Shown here: positions 1 through 8,090 of the stretch, in pieces
Numbering within the stretch: position 1 is the stretch's first letter
Layout: the number at the start of each line of letters is the position of its first letter
Assembly (NCBI RefSeq): GCF_014650895.1
Contig: NZ_BMVV01000043.1
Coordinates: 1 to 32,123 of the forward strand
Length of the DNA: 32,123 nucleotides
Reading direction: 5' to 3'
Origin: Streptomyces omiyaensis
GTDB taxonomy: Bacteria > Actinomycetota > Actinomycetes > Streptomycetales > Streptomycetaceae
Notes under the pieces: generated by a model
Seen by the model: the letters and a program-made list of their open reading frames with translations, nothing else
The model's database searches: none
Told to the model about the DNA's origin: nothing
Made by a program: the position numbers and the translations under genes

Positions 1-1
1 C

Positions 2-487
2 ACCCAGCTCACCGGCGGCAGCGACCTCGACGCCGACGGACGCCCCGACCTCGTCGCCGTCGACAAGGCCGGCGCCCTGTGGTTCTACAAGAACACCGGC
101 AACGTGGCGGCCCCCTTCGCCGCGCGCAAGAAGATCGGCACCGGCGGCTGGACCGCCTACAACCAGATCACCGCCACCGGCAACATCGGCGGCGCCCCCG
201 CCGGCGACCTGATCGCCCGCGACAAGAACGGCGTCCTCTGGCTCTACCTCGGCAAGGGCGACGGCACCTTCACCGCCCGCAGGCAGATCGGCGGCGGCTG
301 GAACGCCTACACCGACACCCTCGGCATCGGCGACGCCGATTACGACGGCCGCCCCGACCTGTTCGCGTACGGCCCGAACAAGACCGCCTACTTCTACGCC
401 GGCACCGGCGACCTCCACAGGCCCTTCGCCACCCGCGTCACCAGCCCCGCCCTCACCGGCCTCCCGGCCCACGACCACCTCTCCTGA
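2..487 (+). CDS. FG-GAP/VCBS repeat protein, C-terminal part
   Basis: The reading frame is open from the window edge and ends at TGA 485-487, giving the last 161 residues of a longer protein whose start lies upstream. It contains about three beta-propeller blade repeats. The first and last carry the calcium-binding FG-GAP signature (DLDADGRPD and DADYDGRPD); the middle blade (GNIGGAPAGDLIARD) has lost most acidic residues. Each blade continues with a hydrophobic strand such as LWLYLGKGDGTF. Such repeats form the propeller of secreted or cell-surface proteins in Streptomyces, often fused to a catalytic or lectin-like N-terminal domain. Because the N-terminus is missing, the enzymatic function and secretion signal cannot be judged. 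The family is clear; the specific role is unknown. Confidence 0.85.
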   Translation, partial: TQLTGGSDLDADGRPDLVAVDKAGALWFYKNTGNVAAPFAARKKIGTGGWTAYNQITATGNIGGAPAGDLIARDKNGVLWLYLGKGDGTFTARRQIGGGWNAYTDTLGIGDADYDGRPDLFAYGPNKTAYFYAGTGDLHRPFATRVTSPALTGLPAHDHLS

Positions 488-850
488 CCCCGCCTCGTCC
501 GCCCGCCAGGAGGTCCCCGCCGCGTAACGAACCGGACAGGAGACCCGAGTCGCCGGCGAGCGCCGGACGGGGAACGGGTGTGGCCCGGGCGGGCCGGCAC
601 CACCAGCGAGCCGAAGACGAACGGGAAGGCCCGACAGGCGGGTGGTGGCGGACAGGACGACCGCCCCGCGCCCGAAGGGGGGACGGGGCGGGTACGGGCG
701 ACTCCGGCCCGCACGGCGACCGTCCCGCCCGGGAAGACCCGGCGGGACGGGAGGGGGCACTTCTGCGGCGGTCCTTCGTCGCCGCGGGCGCGGTGGGTGC
801 GGTGCCCGGGCGGTCCGGACCCGCTGCCGGTGGTGAAGGCGGGCCCTCCG
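488..850. other. Convergent intergenic region
   Basis: This 363-bp stretch separates the plus-strand FG-GAP gene from a minus-strand membrane-protein gene. Frames across it are open only because of GC richness and give arginine/proline-rich nonsense. The one notable element is the hairpin at 661-691, part of a 43-bp sequence repeated near 28.5 kb. Confidence 0.6.
649..691. terminator. Hairpin within a 43-bp dispersed repeat (copy 1)
   Basis: The arms CCGCCCCG (661-668) and CGGGGCGG (684-691) are perfectly complementary, and inner C and G runs extend pairing around a GAA turn. It lies between convergent genes, so it could terminate both. The whole 649-691 segment occurs again, reverse-complemented and identical, at 28533-28575, also at a gene-end intergenic site. 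Confidence 0.55.
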
Positions 851-1474
851 TCAGTATCCCCAGCCGGCGTAGACGGTGACGTTCCTGCCGTTGTCCTTGG
901 CTCCGACGCACACGTCACGCCAGTCGAGCAGCCAGCCGCTGGAGCGGCAGCTCTCCCGCTGGAGGCCCAGTTGACGGATGATCTCCGGGCGGGACAGGCC
1001 GTCCTCGCTGGTGACCGTCATGGCGCGCCAGCAGCCGCCGGAACCGCAACTGATGCCCTCCTCGGTCATGGTGATGCCCGGCGGCAGCGCGGGGAGGGCC
1101 TTGGACGGCGGGGCGTCCGCGCCTTCGCCGAGCAGCAGCGCGTACAGGAGGCCGGCCACGAGGGTGAGGGCGAACTGCGCCCCCAGGAAGCCGATCGCCC
1201 CGTTGCGCAGGGAGATCCACTTCTGGGGAGGGGAGCTTTCGTGCCGTCCTTCCAGCCCCGCGCCGCAGGCGATGAGCAAGGGCGCGAGAACCGTGAACAA
1301 GAGGTGCGCGTCGGGCCCGGGGGCCTCGATCCAGCCCTGCTGGACACCGATCAGCAGACCGGCCCCGGCGAGCAGCGCGCCGCCGATCACGAAGCCGACG
1401 GAGCGGGTGCGGGCGATCGTCGTCCAGACGACCGCGGGCGCGACGGCGAAGAAGACTCCCAGGACGGTCAGCAT
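851..1474 (-). CDS. Membrane protein of unknown function (207 aa)
   Basis: The protein has hydrophobic segments at about residues 1-20 (LGVFFAVAPAVVW), 26-45 (VGFVIGGALLAGAGLLIG), 58-74 (LLFTVLAPLLIACGAG) and 93-114 (IGFLGAQFALTLVAGLLYAL). The C-terminal ~90 residues are soluble and cysteine-bearing (ISCGSGGCWRAM, SCRSSGWLLDWRDVCVG), suggesting an extracytoplasmic domain that may be disulfide-bonded. No family is recognised. The ATG at 1474 is the first start after an upstream stop but has no convincing ribosome-binding site, so the N-terminus is uncertain. The coherent hydrophobic pattern and codon use support a real gene. Confidence 0.7.
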   Translation of the reverse strand: MLTVLGVFFAVAPAVVWTTIARTRSVGFVIGGALLAGAGLLIGVQQGWIEAPGPDAHLLFTVLAPLLIACGAGLEGRHESSPPQKWISLRNGAIGFLGAQFALTLVAGLLYALLLGEGADAPPSKALPALPPGITMTEEGISCGSGGCWRAMTVTSEDGLSRPEIIRQLGLQRESCRSSGWLLDWRDVCVGAKDNGRNVTVYAGWGY

Positions 1475-1639
1475 GTACGGGGGGACGTGCGACCCCGAAC
1501 ACCCGGTTCCCCACGTCCCGGGCCCGCCCCGGGTGCGCAGGCCGGACGGTCATGCCGCGAAGGGGCGGGGCAGGGGCGGGACCGTCGTACGGATGGCACA
1601 ACACCGGTTCCGGCACGCGCCGCTGCGACAGGTCGTCCC

Positions 1640-1773
1640 CTCCCGCGAACGACGTCCGGGGGCCGGGACCCGTGAACGTCGACCTGAAGGTCCGGGAACC
1701 TCGTGAGCACGCGGCCCTGCCGGAAGCGCTCGTGCCCGTAGAAGCACACGTCCACGATTCCTCCGGCGCCCAC
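1640..1773 (-). pseudogene. Possible decayed gene fragment
   Basis: The 1475-1813 gap holds no intact gene, but one minus-strand frame gives a protein-like stretch (VGAGGIVDVCFYGHERF, then VLTRFPDLQVDVHGSRPPD) with GC-rich third positions. It then dissolves into arginine/alanine-rich sequence, while a neighbouring frame becomes more protein-like (RRVPEPVLCHPYDGP), as expected after a frameshift. I do not recognise the family. This could be a remnant or chance. Confidence 0.25.
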
Positions 1774-1813
1774 GTCGGCGAAGGCCGGCGGCCGTTTTCC
1801 GCATCGGCTCGGG

Positions 1814-2056
1814 TCAGGAGGCTGCCTTCTCGTGCTGTTCCGCCGACGGACGGGCCTGCGCGCCCCGTGTCCTGGACGTAACCCGGCGGTACAGGAAACG
1901 GACCGTCATCACGGCCGTCGAGAGCGAGTACAGGCCGAACAGGACCAGAGAGACCGTGTCGAAGAGATCCTCGTTCTGGCGATGCGGGGCGGCGATGAGC
2001 CCCATCACCGGCCACAGCCCCCACACGATGGCGAGGTCCTTCGCCTCCTTGCCCAT
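1814..2056 (-). CDS. Small membrane protein (80 aa)
   Basis: The start ATG at 2054-2056 is preceded by a good ribosome-binding site (GAAGGGGG). The protein has two likely membrane helices, at about residues 8-22 (LAIVWGLWPVMGLIA) and 34-54 (TVSLVLFGLYSLSTAVMTVRF), followed by a basic stretch and a polar tail ending HEKAAS. No family is recognised; single-domain proteins of this size and topology are common in Streptomyces and poorly characterised. It lies upstream of, and in the same direction as, the membrane protein ending at 851, but the 340-bp gap argues against tight coupling. Confidence 0.7.
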   Translation of the reverse strand: MGKEAKDLAIVWGLWPVMGLIAAPHRQNEDLFDTVSLVLFGLYSLSTAVMTVRFLYRRVTSRTRGAQARPSAEQHEKAAS

Positions 2057-2278
2057 CCCGCATCCCCCTTCACGAACAACCGGTGAAGCATACAGCCGGG
2101 CACATCAGGACGGCCGTCCGGAAGGCGCAGGCCGGACACCCGGGCCTGCTGGGCGGGAGCAGGCCCGGAACGCCTGCTGCGGTCCGGGCGGGGATCGTAC
2201 GGCCGCTCCGCCCGGTGCTCGACGGTGCGTTCGCCCGCCTTGCTGAGCCGACGGAGCAGGGAGGGTCCGGCGCGCGGA

Positions 2279-2304
2279 TGCCCCGCCCGGGGAAGGGCGG
2301 GGCA
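2279..2304 (-). terminator. Perfect 10-bp stem hairpin
   Basis: TGCCCCGCCC (2279-2288) and GGGCGGGGCA (2295-2304) are exact complements around a six-base GGGGAA loop. It lies 36 bp beyond the stop of the minus-strand secreted-protein gene (2340-3323) and is its likely transcription terminator. There is no U tract, as is usual in Streptomyces. Confidence 0.7.
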
Positions 2305-2339
2305 TCGACGGCGTAGGGCGTACGGAGTGCGGGGCGGGG

Positions 2340-3323
2340 TCAGTCGGTCGTGCCGCGGCGGCGGAAGAGGGCGAGCGCGACACCGGCCGCGCCCGCGCCG
2401 GCCAGAGCGGCGCCGCCCGCGAGGACGAGGCCGTGGTCGACGGCGGTCGGCTCGACGCCCGCGGCGACGGAGCCCTTCGGCACGACGACGGTCTGGGGGG
2501 TGTGCGCACCGGTCCTGGCCTGGGGGCGGACGGTGGGCGAAGCGGAGGGCGCGGGAGCGGTGGGCGTGGCCTGCTCCGTCTCCTCGTCGTCCGTTGCCGT
2601 GGTGCAGTCCTCCGGCACGGCCGGGAAGCCCAGGCCGGCCCACGGGATCGGCCCGCTGTGGACGCGCATCTGGAGGCTCGGGATGGGGTCGCGCAGGCCC
2701 TTGATGCGGGCGCCGCCGTAGAGGGCGGTGAGGTGACCGGCGTCGAGGGTCGCGATGACCTTGCCGTTCTGGCTGAGCCTGGCGACCGGGCCGTCGGGGC
2801 TGTTGGTCAGGGCCATCGACACGCCCTTGAAGGGTGCGGCGGCGTGGCGGGTGACGGTGCAGCCGTCACGGACCTCGCTGAAGTCGCCCCCGCTGGGGTG
2901 GGGGTTGCGCCAGGACCGGACGGTGCCGTCGGCCTCCAGGATGACGAAGACGGTGCCGAACTGGTCGCCCGCTCCGCTGCCGTCCGCCTTCAGCTCCCCG
3001 GTGGTCTTGCCCCGGGGGTCGTGGAGGACGGCCAGGTAGGAGCCGGTCGCGACGCGGTAGAGGGCGGCGTGGCCGCCGTCCGCGAGCGGACGCCGTCCGA
3101 GGCTCTCACCGGCCGGAGTCGCCGGGGCCGTGGTGGCCGGGGGCGTCACGGTGGAGGGCGTGGTGGCCGGGGGCGTGGTGGTGACAGGGACCTTCGCCGA
3201 GAGCGTGGGAGCCGTGGTGGCGGGTGCCGGGCCCGGTGTGGTGGCGAAGACGGTGGTGGCCGGGGCGAGGACCGCGCCGGCGACGGCGGCGACGGTGACG
3301 GCGGTGCGGAGGGCGGAACGCAT
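2340..3323 (-). CDS. Secreted, C-terminally membrane-anchored protein (327 aa)
   Basis: A signal peptide is visible at residues 1-27 (MRSALRTAVTVAAVAGAVLAP, then TTVFA). A Thr/Pro-rich linker follows (about 28-75, PATTPSTVTPPATTAPATP), typical of cell-wall-spanning spacers. The folded core (about 80-235) contains GSYLAVLHDPRGKT, FVILEADGTVRSW and CTVTRHAAAPFKGVSMALTN and may be beta-rich. A second Pro/Thr/Ala linker leads to a C-terminal helix (LVLAGGAALAGAGAAGVAL) ending in RRR. No LPXTG-type sortase motif is visible, so anchoring would be by the helix itself. GGAG upstream of ATG 3323 is the likely ribosome-binding site. The substrate or partner is unknown. Confidence 0.82.
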   Translation of the reverse strand: MRSALRTAVTVAAVAGAVLAPATTVFATTPGPAPATTAPTLSAKVPVTTTPPATTPSTVTPPATTAPATPAGESLGRRPLADGGHAALYRVATGSYLAVLHDPRGKTTGELKADGSGAGDQFGTVFVILEADGTVRSWRNPHPSGGDFSEVRDGCTVTRHAAAPFKGVSMALTNSPDGPVARLSQNGKVIATLDAGHLTALYGGARIKGLRDPIPSLQMRVHSGPIPWAGLGFPAVPEDCTTATDDEETEQATPTAPAPSASPTVRPQARTGAHTPQTVVVPKGSVAAGVEPTAVDHGLVLAGGAALAGAGAAGVALALFRRRGTTD

Positions 3324-3762
3324 GACGACTCCAGTGCGACGAGTGGCGGTGAGTGGAGGAGAGCCGCATGCCGCCTGCTCTGTCGGGTGGGGCCGTTGAG
3401 GCTTGGCGGGGCTGCAAGGAGAAACGTACGGATCTTGTGCGACAGAACCCTCCGTACCGTGTCACGGGCAGGTGACAGAGATCTCGGGGATCCTTCGGGG
3501 GAGCCCGTAGCCACCCGCAGGCGCGGACAGCAGCCACCGGACGGCCAGGTGGGGTGGTGGCAGCCGCGAGGGGACTCCTTCGCGGCGTCACCGCACCGGA
3601 GCCCTGCCGAGCAGGGCTCTCCGTCCGGGGACGGTCGTGACGGTCCGGCACCGTCCGTGCCCGAGGCTGGTGTCAGTGGCCTGGGGCATGATGCGGAGCG
3701 CGAGGCGGCCGGCCCGACAGGGACTCGGGACGTGCGAAGCCGTCCGCCCAAGGAGGTGTTCT
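3324..3762. other. Divergent intergenic region
   Basis: This 439-bp region lies between divergently transcribed genes. It contains the inverted repeat TGTCAC-N6-GTGACA at 3460-3477 and a longer-spaced pair TACGGA (3427-3432)/TCCGTA (3451-3456). No gene is convincing. A plus-strand frame is open from 3637 into the next gene, but the ribosome-binding site points to GTG 3763. Confidence 0.5.
3460..3477. promoter_or_regulatory. Operator-like inverted repeat TGTCAC-N6-GTGACA
   Basis: A perfect 6-bp inverted repeat with a 6-bp spacer lies 137 bp upstream of the start at 3323 and 286 bp upstream of GTG 3763. The size and symmetry suit a dimeric regulator. The cognate protein is unknown. Confidence 0.35.
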
Positions 3763-4557
3763 GTGCACGGGCCGGTCACGGACGACGAACGGGCCGCCGA
3801 GGAGCGGCGACTGCATCACGAGAGGTGGCAGTGGGGCGGAAGGCTGCCGAGCCGGAGGCTCCGCGCCGTCCGCGGAAGCAACGTCCTCGGCCTGCTCGAC
3901 TTCGACAGCGACCTGGTGCACGCCCTCGGCGCCGCGGGGGCCGACGTCCAGCGTGCCGTGGCGCTGCTGGCCGCACGCCGGGCGTGCGAGAGGGCCGGTC
4001 TGACCACCGTGCCGTGGGTCGCCGGCGCGCTCACCGCGCTGGCGGAGGGGCGTCCGCTTCCGCCGCCCTTCGACGACACGGCCCGGATGTGGGAGACGCT
4101 GCGCGCCACGCCGCTCGCGCCGGGGCCGCCGGTGCGGGGCGCGGTGCCCCCCGGACGACCGCCCTACTTCCCCCCGACGCCCCCGGGATGGGCATGGATC
4201 GAGACCTCGGAGCCGGGGGACGACGGGGCGAAGCACTACGAACTCGGCCGGCTGCCGGAAAGCCCCCCGCCGACGGTGTCCGACGTCAAGTCGTCGGCGG
4301 CACGCGCGGGCGCCGGACGCGCCCCCGCCTTCGTCACCCCCATGGCGCTGACGCACCCCGCCCGCACACCACAGGTCCGCGGACCGATCTCGCAGCCGCA
4401 CTTCGCCCTGCCCGCCGTGCTCGCCGCCGCCGAACCCTCCCCGCTCAAAGCGGCCCTGGACGCGGTCTCGCACGCACTGGAGACGTACGGAGAGCACTAC
4501 CCGGAGTTCCTGGAGGAGGTCCGGCCGCTCTGCGCCCGGCCCGGGAAGCCGCGCTGA
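3763..4557 (+). CDS. Hypothetical protein (264 aa)
   Basis: I chose GTG 3763 because AAGGAGG lies just upstream (3750-3756); the longer frame from 3637 adds a low-complexity arginine-rich leader. The protein begins VHGPVTDDERAAEERRLHHE. An alpha-helical region at about residues 40-100 includes NVLGLLDFDSDLVHALGAAG and VQRAVALLAARRACERAGL. A long proline-rich middle follows (PPVRGAVPPGRPPYFPPTPP), and the end is helical (ALDAVSHALETYGEHYPEFL). It has no signal peptide or membrane helix, so is probably cytoplasmic. No family is recognised. It is monocistronic by context, since the next gene is on the other strand. Confidence 0.72.
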   Translation: MHGPVTDDERAAEERRLHHERWQWGGRLPSRRLRAVRGSNVLGLLDFDSDLVHALGAAGADVQRAVALLAARRACERAGLTTVPWVAGALTALAEGRPLPPPFDDTARMWETLRATPLAPGPPVRGAVPPGRPPYFPPTPPGWAWIETSEPGDDGAKHYELGRLPESPPPTVSDVKSSAARAGAGRAPAFVTPMALTHPARTPQVRGPISQPHFALPAVLAAAEPSPLKAALDAVSHALETYGEHYPEFLEEVRPLCARPGKPR

Positions 4558-4565
4558 GGCACCGT

Positions 4566-4586
4566 CTGCCCGCAAGCCTGCGGCAG
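4566..4586 (+). terminator. Weak hairpin after the 264-aa gene
   Basis: CTGC-C-CGCA and TGCG-GCAG pair with one bulged C around an AGCC loop, 9 bp after the stop at 4557. Position supports a terminator; the stem is short. Confidence 0.3.
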
Positions 4587-4677
4587 AGGGTCTTCACGTG
4601 CCCGCGGGAGACGACCGGGCGGCCGACGCCGCGGGGCGAGGCAGGGGCGTCGCCGCACCGGCGGGCCCCGTACCTCG

Positions 4678-4704
4678 CCTCGTACGCCTCGTACGCTTCG
4701 TACG
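4678..4704. repeat. Three tandem 9-bp units
   Basis: The unit CCTCGTACG occurs at 4678-4686 and 4687-4695, with a one-base variant (CTTCGTACG) at 4696-4704. It lies between convergent genes in the otherwise featureless 4558-4846 spacer. No function can be assigned. Confidence 0.7.
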
Positions 4705-4846
4705 ACAGCGGCGAGGGCGCGCCCGCGTGAACACGTGGGGCGCTGCACCGCGGCCGTGACGTCCTGGCCCGGCACGGGTTCCCCGCGCGCCGGTCGGGCA
4801 CGGGGGCGGTCGGGCACGCGGGCCGGCCGGTTACGCGGGCGGGTCG

Positions 4847-6385
4847 TCAGCGTCCGAGGACCGCCATGGCCGCGTTGTGGCCGGGGATCCCGCTCACCCC
4901 GCCGCCCCTGACCGCGCCCGCGCCGCAGAGCAGGACGTTGGCGTGGGCGGTCTCGACGCCCCAGGGGCCGGTGCCCTCGTCCGCGTAGGGGAAGGAGAGG
5001 TCACGGTGGAAGATGTGTCCTCCGGGGAGCCGCAGATCGTGTTCGAGGTCGAGCGGCGTCTTCGCCTCGATGCAGGGCCGTCCCTCGCCGTCGAGGGCGA
5101 GACAGTCGGCGAGCGGCTCGTCGAGGACCGCGTCGAGCTCCGCGAGGGTCGCCCGGAGGAGGGCGGCGCGGGTGGCCTCGTTGTCGGCGGCGAACAGCCG
5201 GGCCGGGGCGTGCAGTCCGAAGAGCGTCAGCGTCTGGTGGCCGCTCCCGGCGAGCTCCGGTCCGAGGATGCCGGGGTCGGTCAGCGAGTGGCAGTAGACC
5301 TCGGACGGCGGCGCGCTCGGTAGCCGGCCCGCGGCCGCCTCGGCGTAGGCGGCGGCCAGCTGGTCGTATCCCTCGGCGATGTGGAAGGTGCCCGCGAACG
5401 CCTCGCGGGGGTCGACGGAACGGTCGCGGAGCCTCGGCAGCCGGGTGAGGAGCATGTTGACCTTGAGCTGGGCGCCTTCGGCGGGCACCGGCGGCAGCTC
5501 GCCGAGGAGGGCGGCGAGGGCCTGCGGCGAGGCGTTCACCAGCGCGTGCGCCGCAGCGACCACACCCTCCTCCCCGGCCGTGCGGTAGGTGATCTCGGCG
5601 CGCTCGCCGTCGGTCTCGATCCGCACGGCTTCGTGGCCGGTGCGGATCTCCGCGCCGGCGGCGCGGGCGGCGTCGGCGAGCGCGTCGGTGAGAGCGCCCA
5701 TGCCCCCCACGGGAACGTCCCAGTCACCGGTGCCGCCGCCGATCACGTGGTAGAGGAAGCACCGGTTCTGGAGCAACGAGGGGTCGTGGGCATCGGCGAA
5801 GGTGCCGATCAGCGCGTCGGTCAGGACCACTCCCCGGACGAGGTCGTCGGCGAAGTTCTCCTCGACGGCCATGCCGATCGGCTCCTCGAACAGCATCCGC
5901 CAGGCCGTCTCGTCGGCCACGCGGGCGCGGAGCTCCTCGCGGGACGGCAGCGGCTCCGTGAGCGTGGGGAAGACGCGCTGGGCCACCTCTCCCATGCGGC
6001 CGTAGAAGGCCTGCCACGCCTCGTACTCCCGGTCCGAGCCGGTGAGGGACGCGAAGGACGCGCGGGTGCGCTCGCCGCCGCCGCCGACCAGCAGGCCGGT
6101 GTCGCCCTTCGGGGTGTACGACGCGATGGACCGCTTCCGCACGGCGAACCGCAGCCCGAGCTCGCGCACGATCTTCTGCGGCAGGAGCGAGACGAGGTAG
6201 GAGTACCGGGAGAGCCGGGCGTCCACCCCGTCGAAAGGCCGGGTGGACACGGCGGCGCCCCCGGTGGAGCCGAGCCGTTCCAGGACGAGGACGGTGCGTC
6301 CGGCGCGGGCCAGGTAGGCGGCGGCGACCAGTCCGTTGTGGCCACCGCCCACGATGACGGCGTCGTACGAGCGCTGTGCGGTCAT
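4847..6385 (-). CDS. NAD(P)/FAD-dependent oxidoreductase, PYROXD2/phytoene-desaturase-like
   Basis: The 512-aa protein opens with a Rossmann FAD-binding motif (YDAVIVGGGHNGLVAAAYLA) followed by the acidic residue that binds the FAD ribose (VLVLE). It closes with the second FAD-contacting segment of amine-oxidase/phytoene-desaturase enzymes (LLCGAGAVRGGGVSGIPGHN). Length and motifs fit the PYROXD2-like branch. These are soluble flavoproteins whose substrates are mostly unknown; a role in carotenoid synthesis is not supported because no crt genes are adjacent. The ATG at 6385 places the FAD motif near the N-terminus as is usual; an in-frame GTG at 6439 would add 18 untypical residues. A 12-bp palindrome lies about 45 bp upstream. 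Substrate is not inferable. Confidence 0.88.
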   Translation of the reverse strand: MTAQRSYDAVIVGGGHNGLVAAAYLARAGRTVLVLERLGSTGGAAVSTRPFDGVDARLSRYSYLVSLLPQKIVRELGLRFAVRKRSIASYTPKGDTGLLVGGGGERTRASFASLTGSDREYEAWQAFYGRMGEVAQRVFPTLTEPLPSREELRARVADETAWRMLFEEPIGMAVEENFADDLVRGVVLTDALIGTFADAHDPSLLQNRCFLYHVIGGGTGDWDVPVGGMGALTDALADAARAAGAEIRTGHEAVRIETDGERAEITYRTAGEEGVVAAAHALVNASPQALAALLGELPPVPAEGAQLKVNMLLTRLPRLRDRSVDPREAFAGTFHIAEGYDQLAAAYAEAAAGRLPSAPPSEVYCHSLTDPGILGPELAGSGHQTLTLFGLHAPARLFAADNEATRAALLRATLAELDAVLDEPLADCLALDGEGRPCIEAKTPLDLEHDLRLPGGHIFHRDLSFPYADEGTGPWGVETAHANVLLCGAGAVRGGGVSGIPGHNAAMAVLGR

Positions 6386-6830
6386 GCCTTTTGCTAACAC
6401 GGGGAAATCGTCCGCGAAACCCCCCACGGGCGTGATCACGCGGTCGCCCGAGGGCGGGCCGAGGCCCGGGTTCCACCTGTTTCACCTGATGGCCGTCGCG
6501 TCCAGGTGCCGTGCGACACCGGGCCCCGGAAGCGGTCCTCTGGTTTCCCGGCCATGCGCCACCCGCATGGACCACGCCCCACGCCGGTGGAATCGCCCGG
6601 GGTCTCTCGTCCGGGACGGGAAGCCCAGCCCCGAAGACACACCCCGTCCGGACCGACGCACGGCCCCGCGCCGTCCCGCGCCACTCTCAGGAGACCGAGA
6701 GGCGAGGGGGAGGGGCGCGGAGCGCGACCGTGTCCGTGACCGGCACGCCCGACCGCACCGTCACCGAAGCCGGCAAGCGAGCGGGCAGACCTCAAAGTGG
6801 GCTCGCGGATGCCGGGCCCCTGGCGGGTCG
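6386..6830. other. Intergenic region upstream of the FAD oxidoreductase
   Basis: This 445-bp spacer separates two minus-strand genes, making read-through from the monooxygenase pair into the FAD gene unlikely. Its open frames are low-complexity and lack ribosome-binding sites. The only distinct signal is the palindrome at 6430-6441. Confidence 0.5.
6430..6441. promoter_or_regulatory. Perfect 12-bp palindrome GCGTGATCACGC
   Basis: The sequence is its own reverse complement and is centred about 50 bp upstream of the ATG at 6385. That position suits an operator controlling the FAD oxidoreductase gene. The regulator is unknown. Confidence 0.4.
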
Positions 6831-8090
6831 TCAGCCCGTCGTCGCGTGGCGGCCGGCCGGGCGGGCCAGGCCCAGGTGGCCGCGCAGCGTGGTGGAGGTG
6901 TACTCCGTGCGGAAGACGCCGCGTCGCTGCAGCTCCGGGACCAGGCCCCGGGTGATCGCCGTGAGGTCGTGCGGGAGGGCCGCCGGGCGGAGGCGGAAGC
7001 CGTCCAGGCCGGCGGAGCGCCAGTCGAGCAGCAGGTCGGCCAGTTCGGCGGGGGTGCCGGCGAAGATCTCGGCGTCGGAGGCGAGTGCGGCCCCGGCCAC
7101 CTCGTCCAGGCGTGCCCTGCGGAGGGCCGCCGCACCCGGTTCGTCGTCCAGGAGGACGACGAGGTCCGCGAAGGTGCGCAGCGGGCGTTCCGTCACGTTC
7201 CTGCCGGTGCGCTTCACGGCCTCGGCGACCTGGGCGAGGATCGCCGCCGCGCCGGCCCGGTCGTGCGGGGTGACCGCGACGACGTCCGAGCTGAGCGCCG
7301 CGAACTCGTACGGCGTGGTGGCGTGCGCGAGGCTCACCACCGGCGGCTGTCCCTGGGGGCTGCGCGGGGTGATCGACGGGCCCTTCACGCTGAAGGTACT
7401 CCCCCTGAAGTCGACGGGGTGGATCTTGTCCCGGTCGAGGAAGCGGCCCGTCGCCGCGTCCCGTATCTCCGCGTCGTCCTCCCAGCTGTCCCAGAGCTGT
7501 CGCGCCGCCTCCACCACCTCGGCTCCTTCCGCGAAGAGGGCGCGCAGGGGCCGTGCGACGGACTCCGGGTCGGTCACGTCGTCCTCGGTGAGCCGGGGCA
7601 CGGCCCGGCGGCCGAAGTGGGCGGCGTCGGCCGCGCGGGACGAGATCTGCGGCCGCCAGCCGGCCCGTCCCCGGCTGGCGTGGTCGAGGGTCGCGATGCC
7701 GATGGCCAGGTGGAACGGTTCGGTGTGGGTGACGTTGGCGGTGGGGACCAGACCGATGCGCGTGGTGAGCGGGGCGAGGTGGGCGGCGAGCAGCACCGCG
7801 TCGATGCTGCCCCGGACCTGGTCGGTGCGGTTGTCGGGGACGTGGAAGGCGGCGGACTGGAGGCCGAGGGCGTCCTCGAAGGTGACGAAGTCGATCAGGC
7901 CGCGTTCGGCCTCGGCGACCAGGTCGGTCCAGTAGGCGGCGTCGAGCAGCTCACCGGGCCGGGCGCCCTGTTCGCGCCAGGCCGCGGGGTGCCAGCCCGC
8001 GCCGTCGAGCGCCACGGCCAGGTGCAGCGGGGCGGCCGCACCGTCCGGGGCGTCCGCGGTGTCGGGGGCGCTGGCGGGTGTGCCGGTCAT
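6831..8090 (-). CDS. LLM class flavin-dependent oxidoreductase (419 aa)
   Basis: This is a luciferase-like monooxygenase of the bacterial-luciferase TIM-barrel fold, expected to use reduced flavin (FMNH2 or F420) to oxidise a small organic substrate. Diagnostic segments are LHLAVALDGAGWHPAAWR near the N-terminus, LIDFVTFEDALGLQ, LAPLTTRIGLVPTANVTHTE and FHLAIGIATLDHASRGRAGW (the flavin-site region, where related enzymes have SGGR). Length is normal for the NtaA/SnaA/DszA group. The start ATG (8088-8090) overlaps the stop of the upstream gene as ATGA, so the two are translationally coupled and probably functionally linked. Members act on sulfonates, nitrilotriacetate, dibenzothiophene sulfone or antibiotic intermediates; the substrate here is unknown. 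No flavin reductase gene is adjacent. Confidence 0.88.
   Translation of the reverse strand: MTGTPASAPDTADAPDGAAAPLHLAVALDGAGWHPAAWREQGARPGELLDAAYWTDLVAEAERGLIDFVTFEDALGLQSAAFHVPDNRTDQVRGSIDAVLLAAHLAPLTTRIGLVPTANVTHTEPFHLAIGIATLDHASRGRAGWRPQISSRAADAAHFGRRAVPRLTEDDVTDPESVARPLRALFAEGAEVVEAARQLWDSWEDDAEIRDAATGRFLDRDKIHPVDFRGSTFSVKGPSITPRSPQGQPPVVSLAHATTPYEFAALSSDVVAVTPHDRAGAAAILAQVAEAVKRTGRNVTERPLRTFADLVVLLDDEPGAAALRRARLDEVAGAALASDAEIFAGTPAELADLLLDWRSAGLDGFRLRPAALPHDLTAITRGLVPELQRRGVFRTEYTSTTLRGHLGLARPAGRHATTG

Noticed and set aside
4847..6385. Carotenoid biosynthesis role for the FAD oxidoreductase
   Set aside because: The fold is shared with phytoene desaturases, but the sequence fits the PYROXD2-like branch and no other crt genes are nearby.
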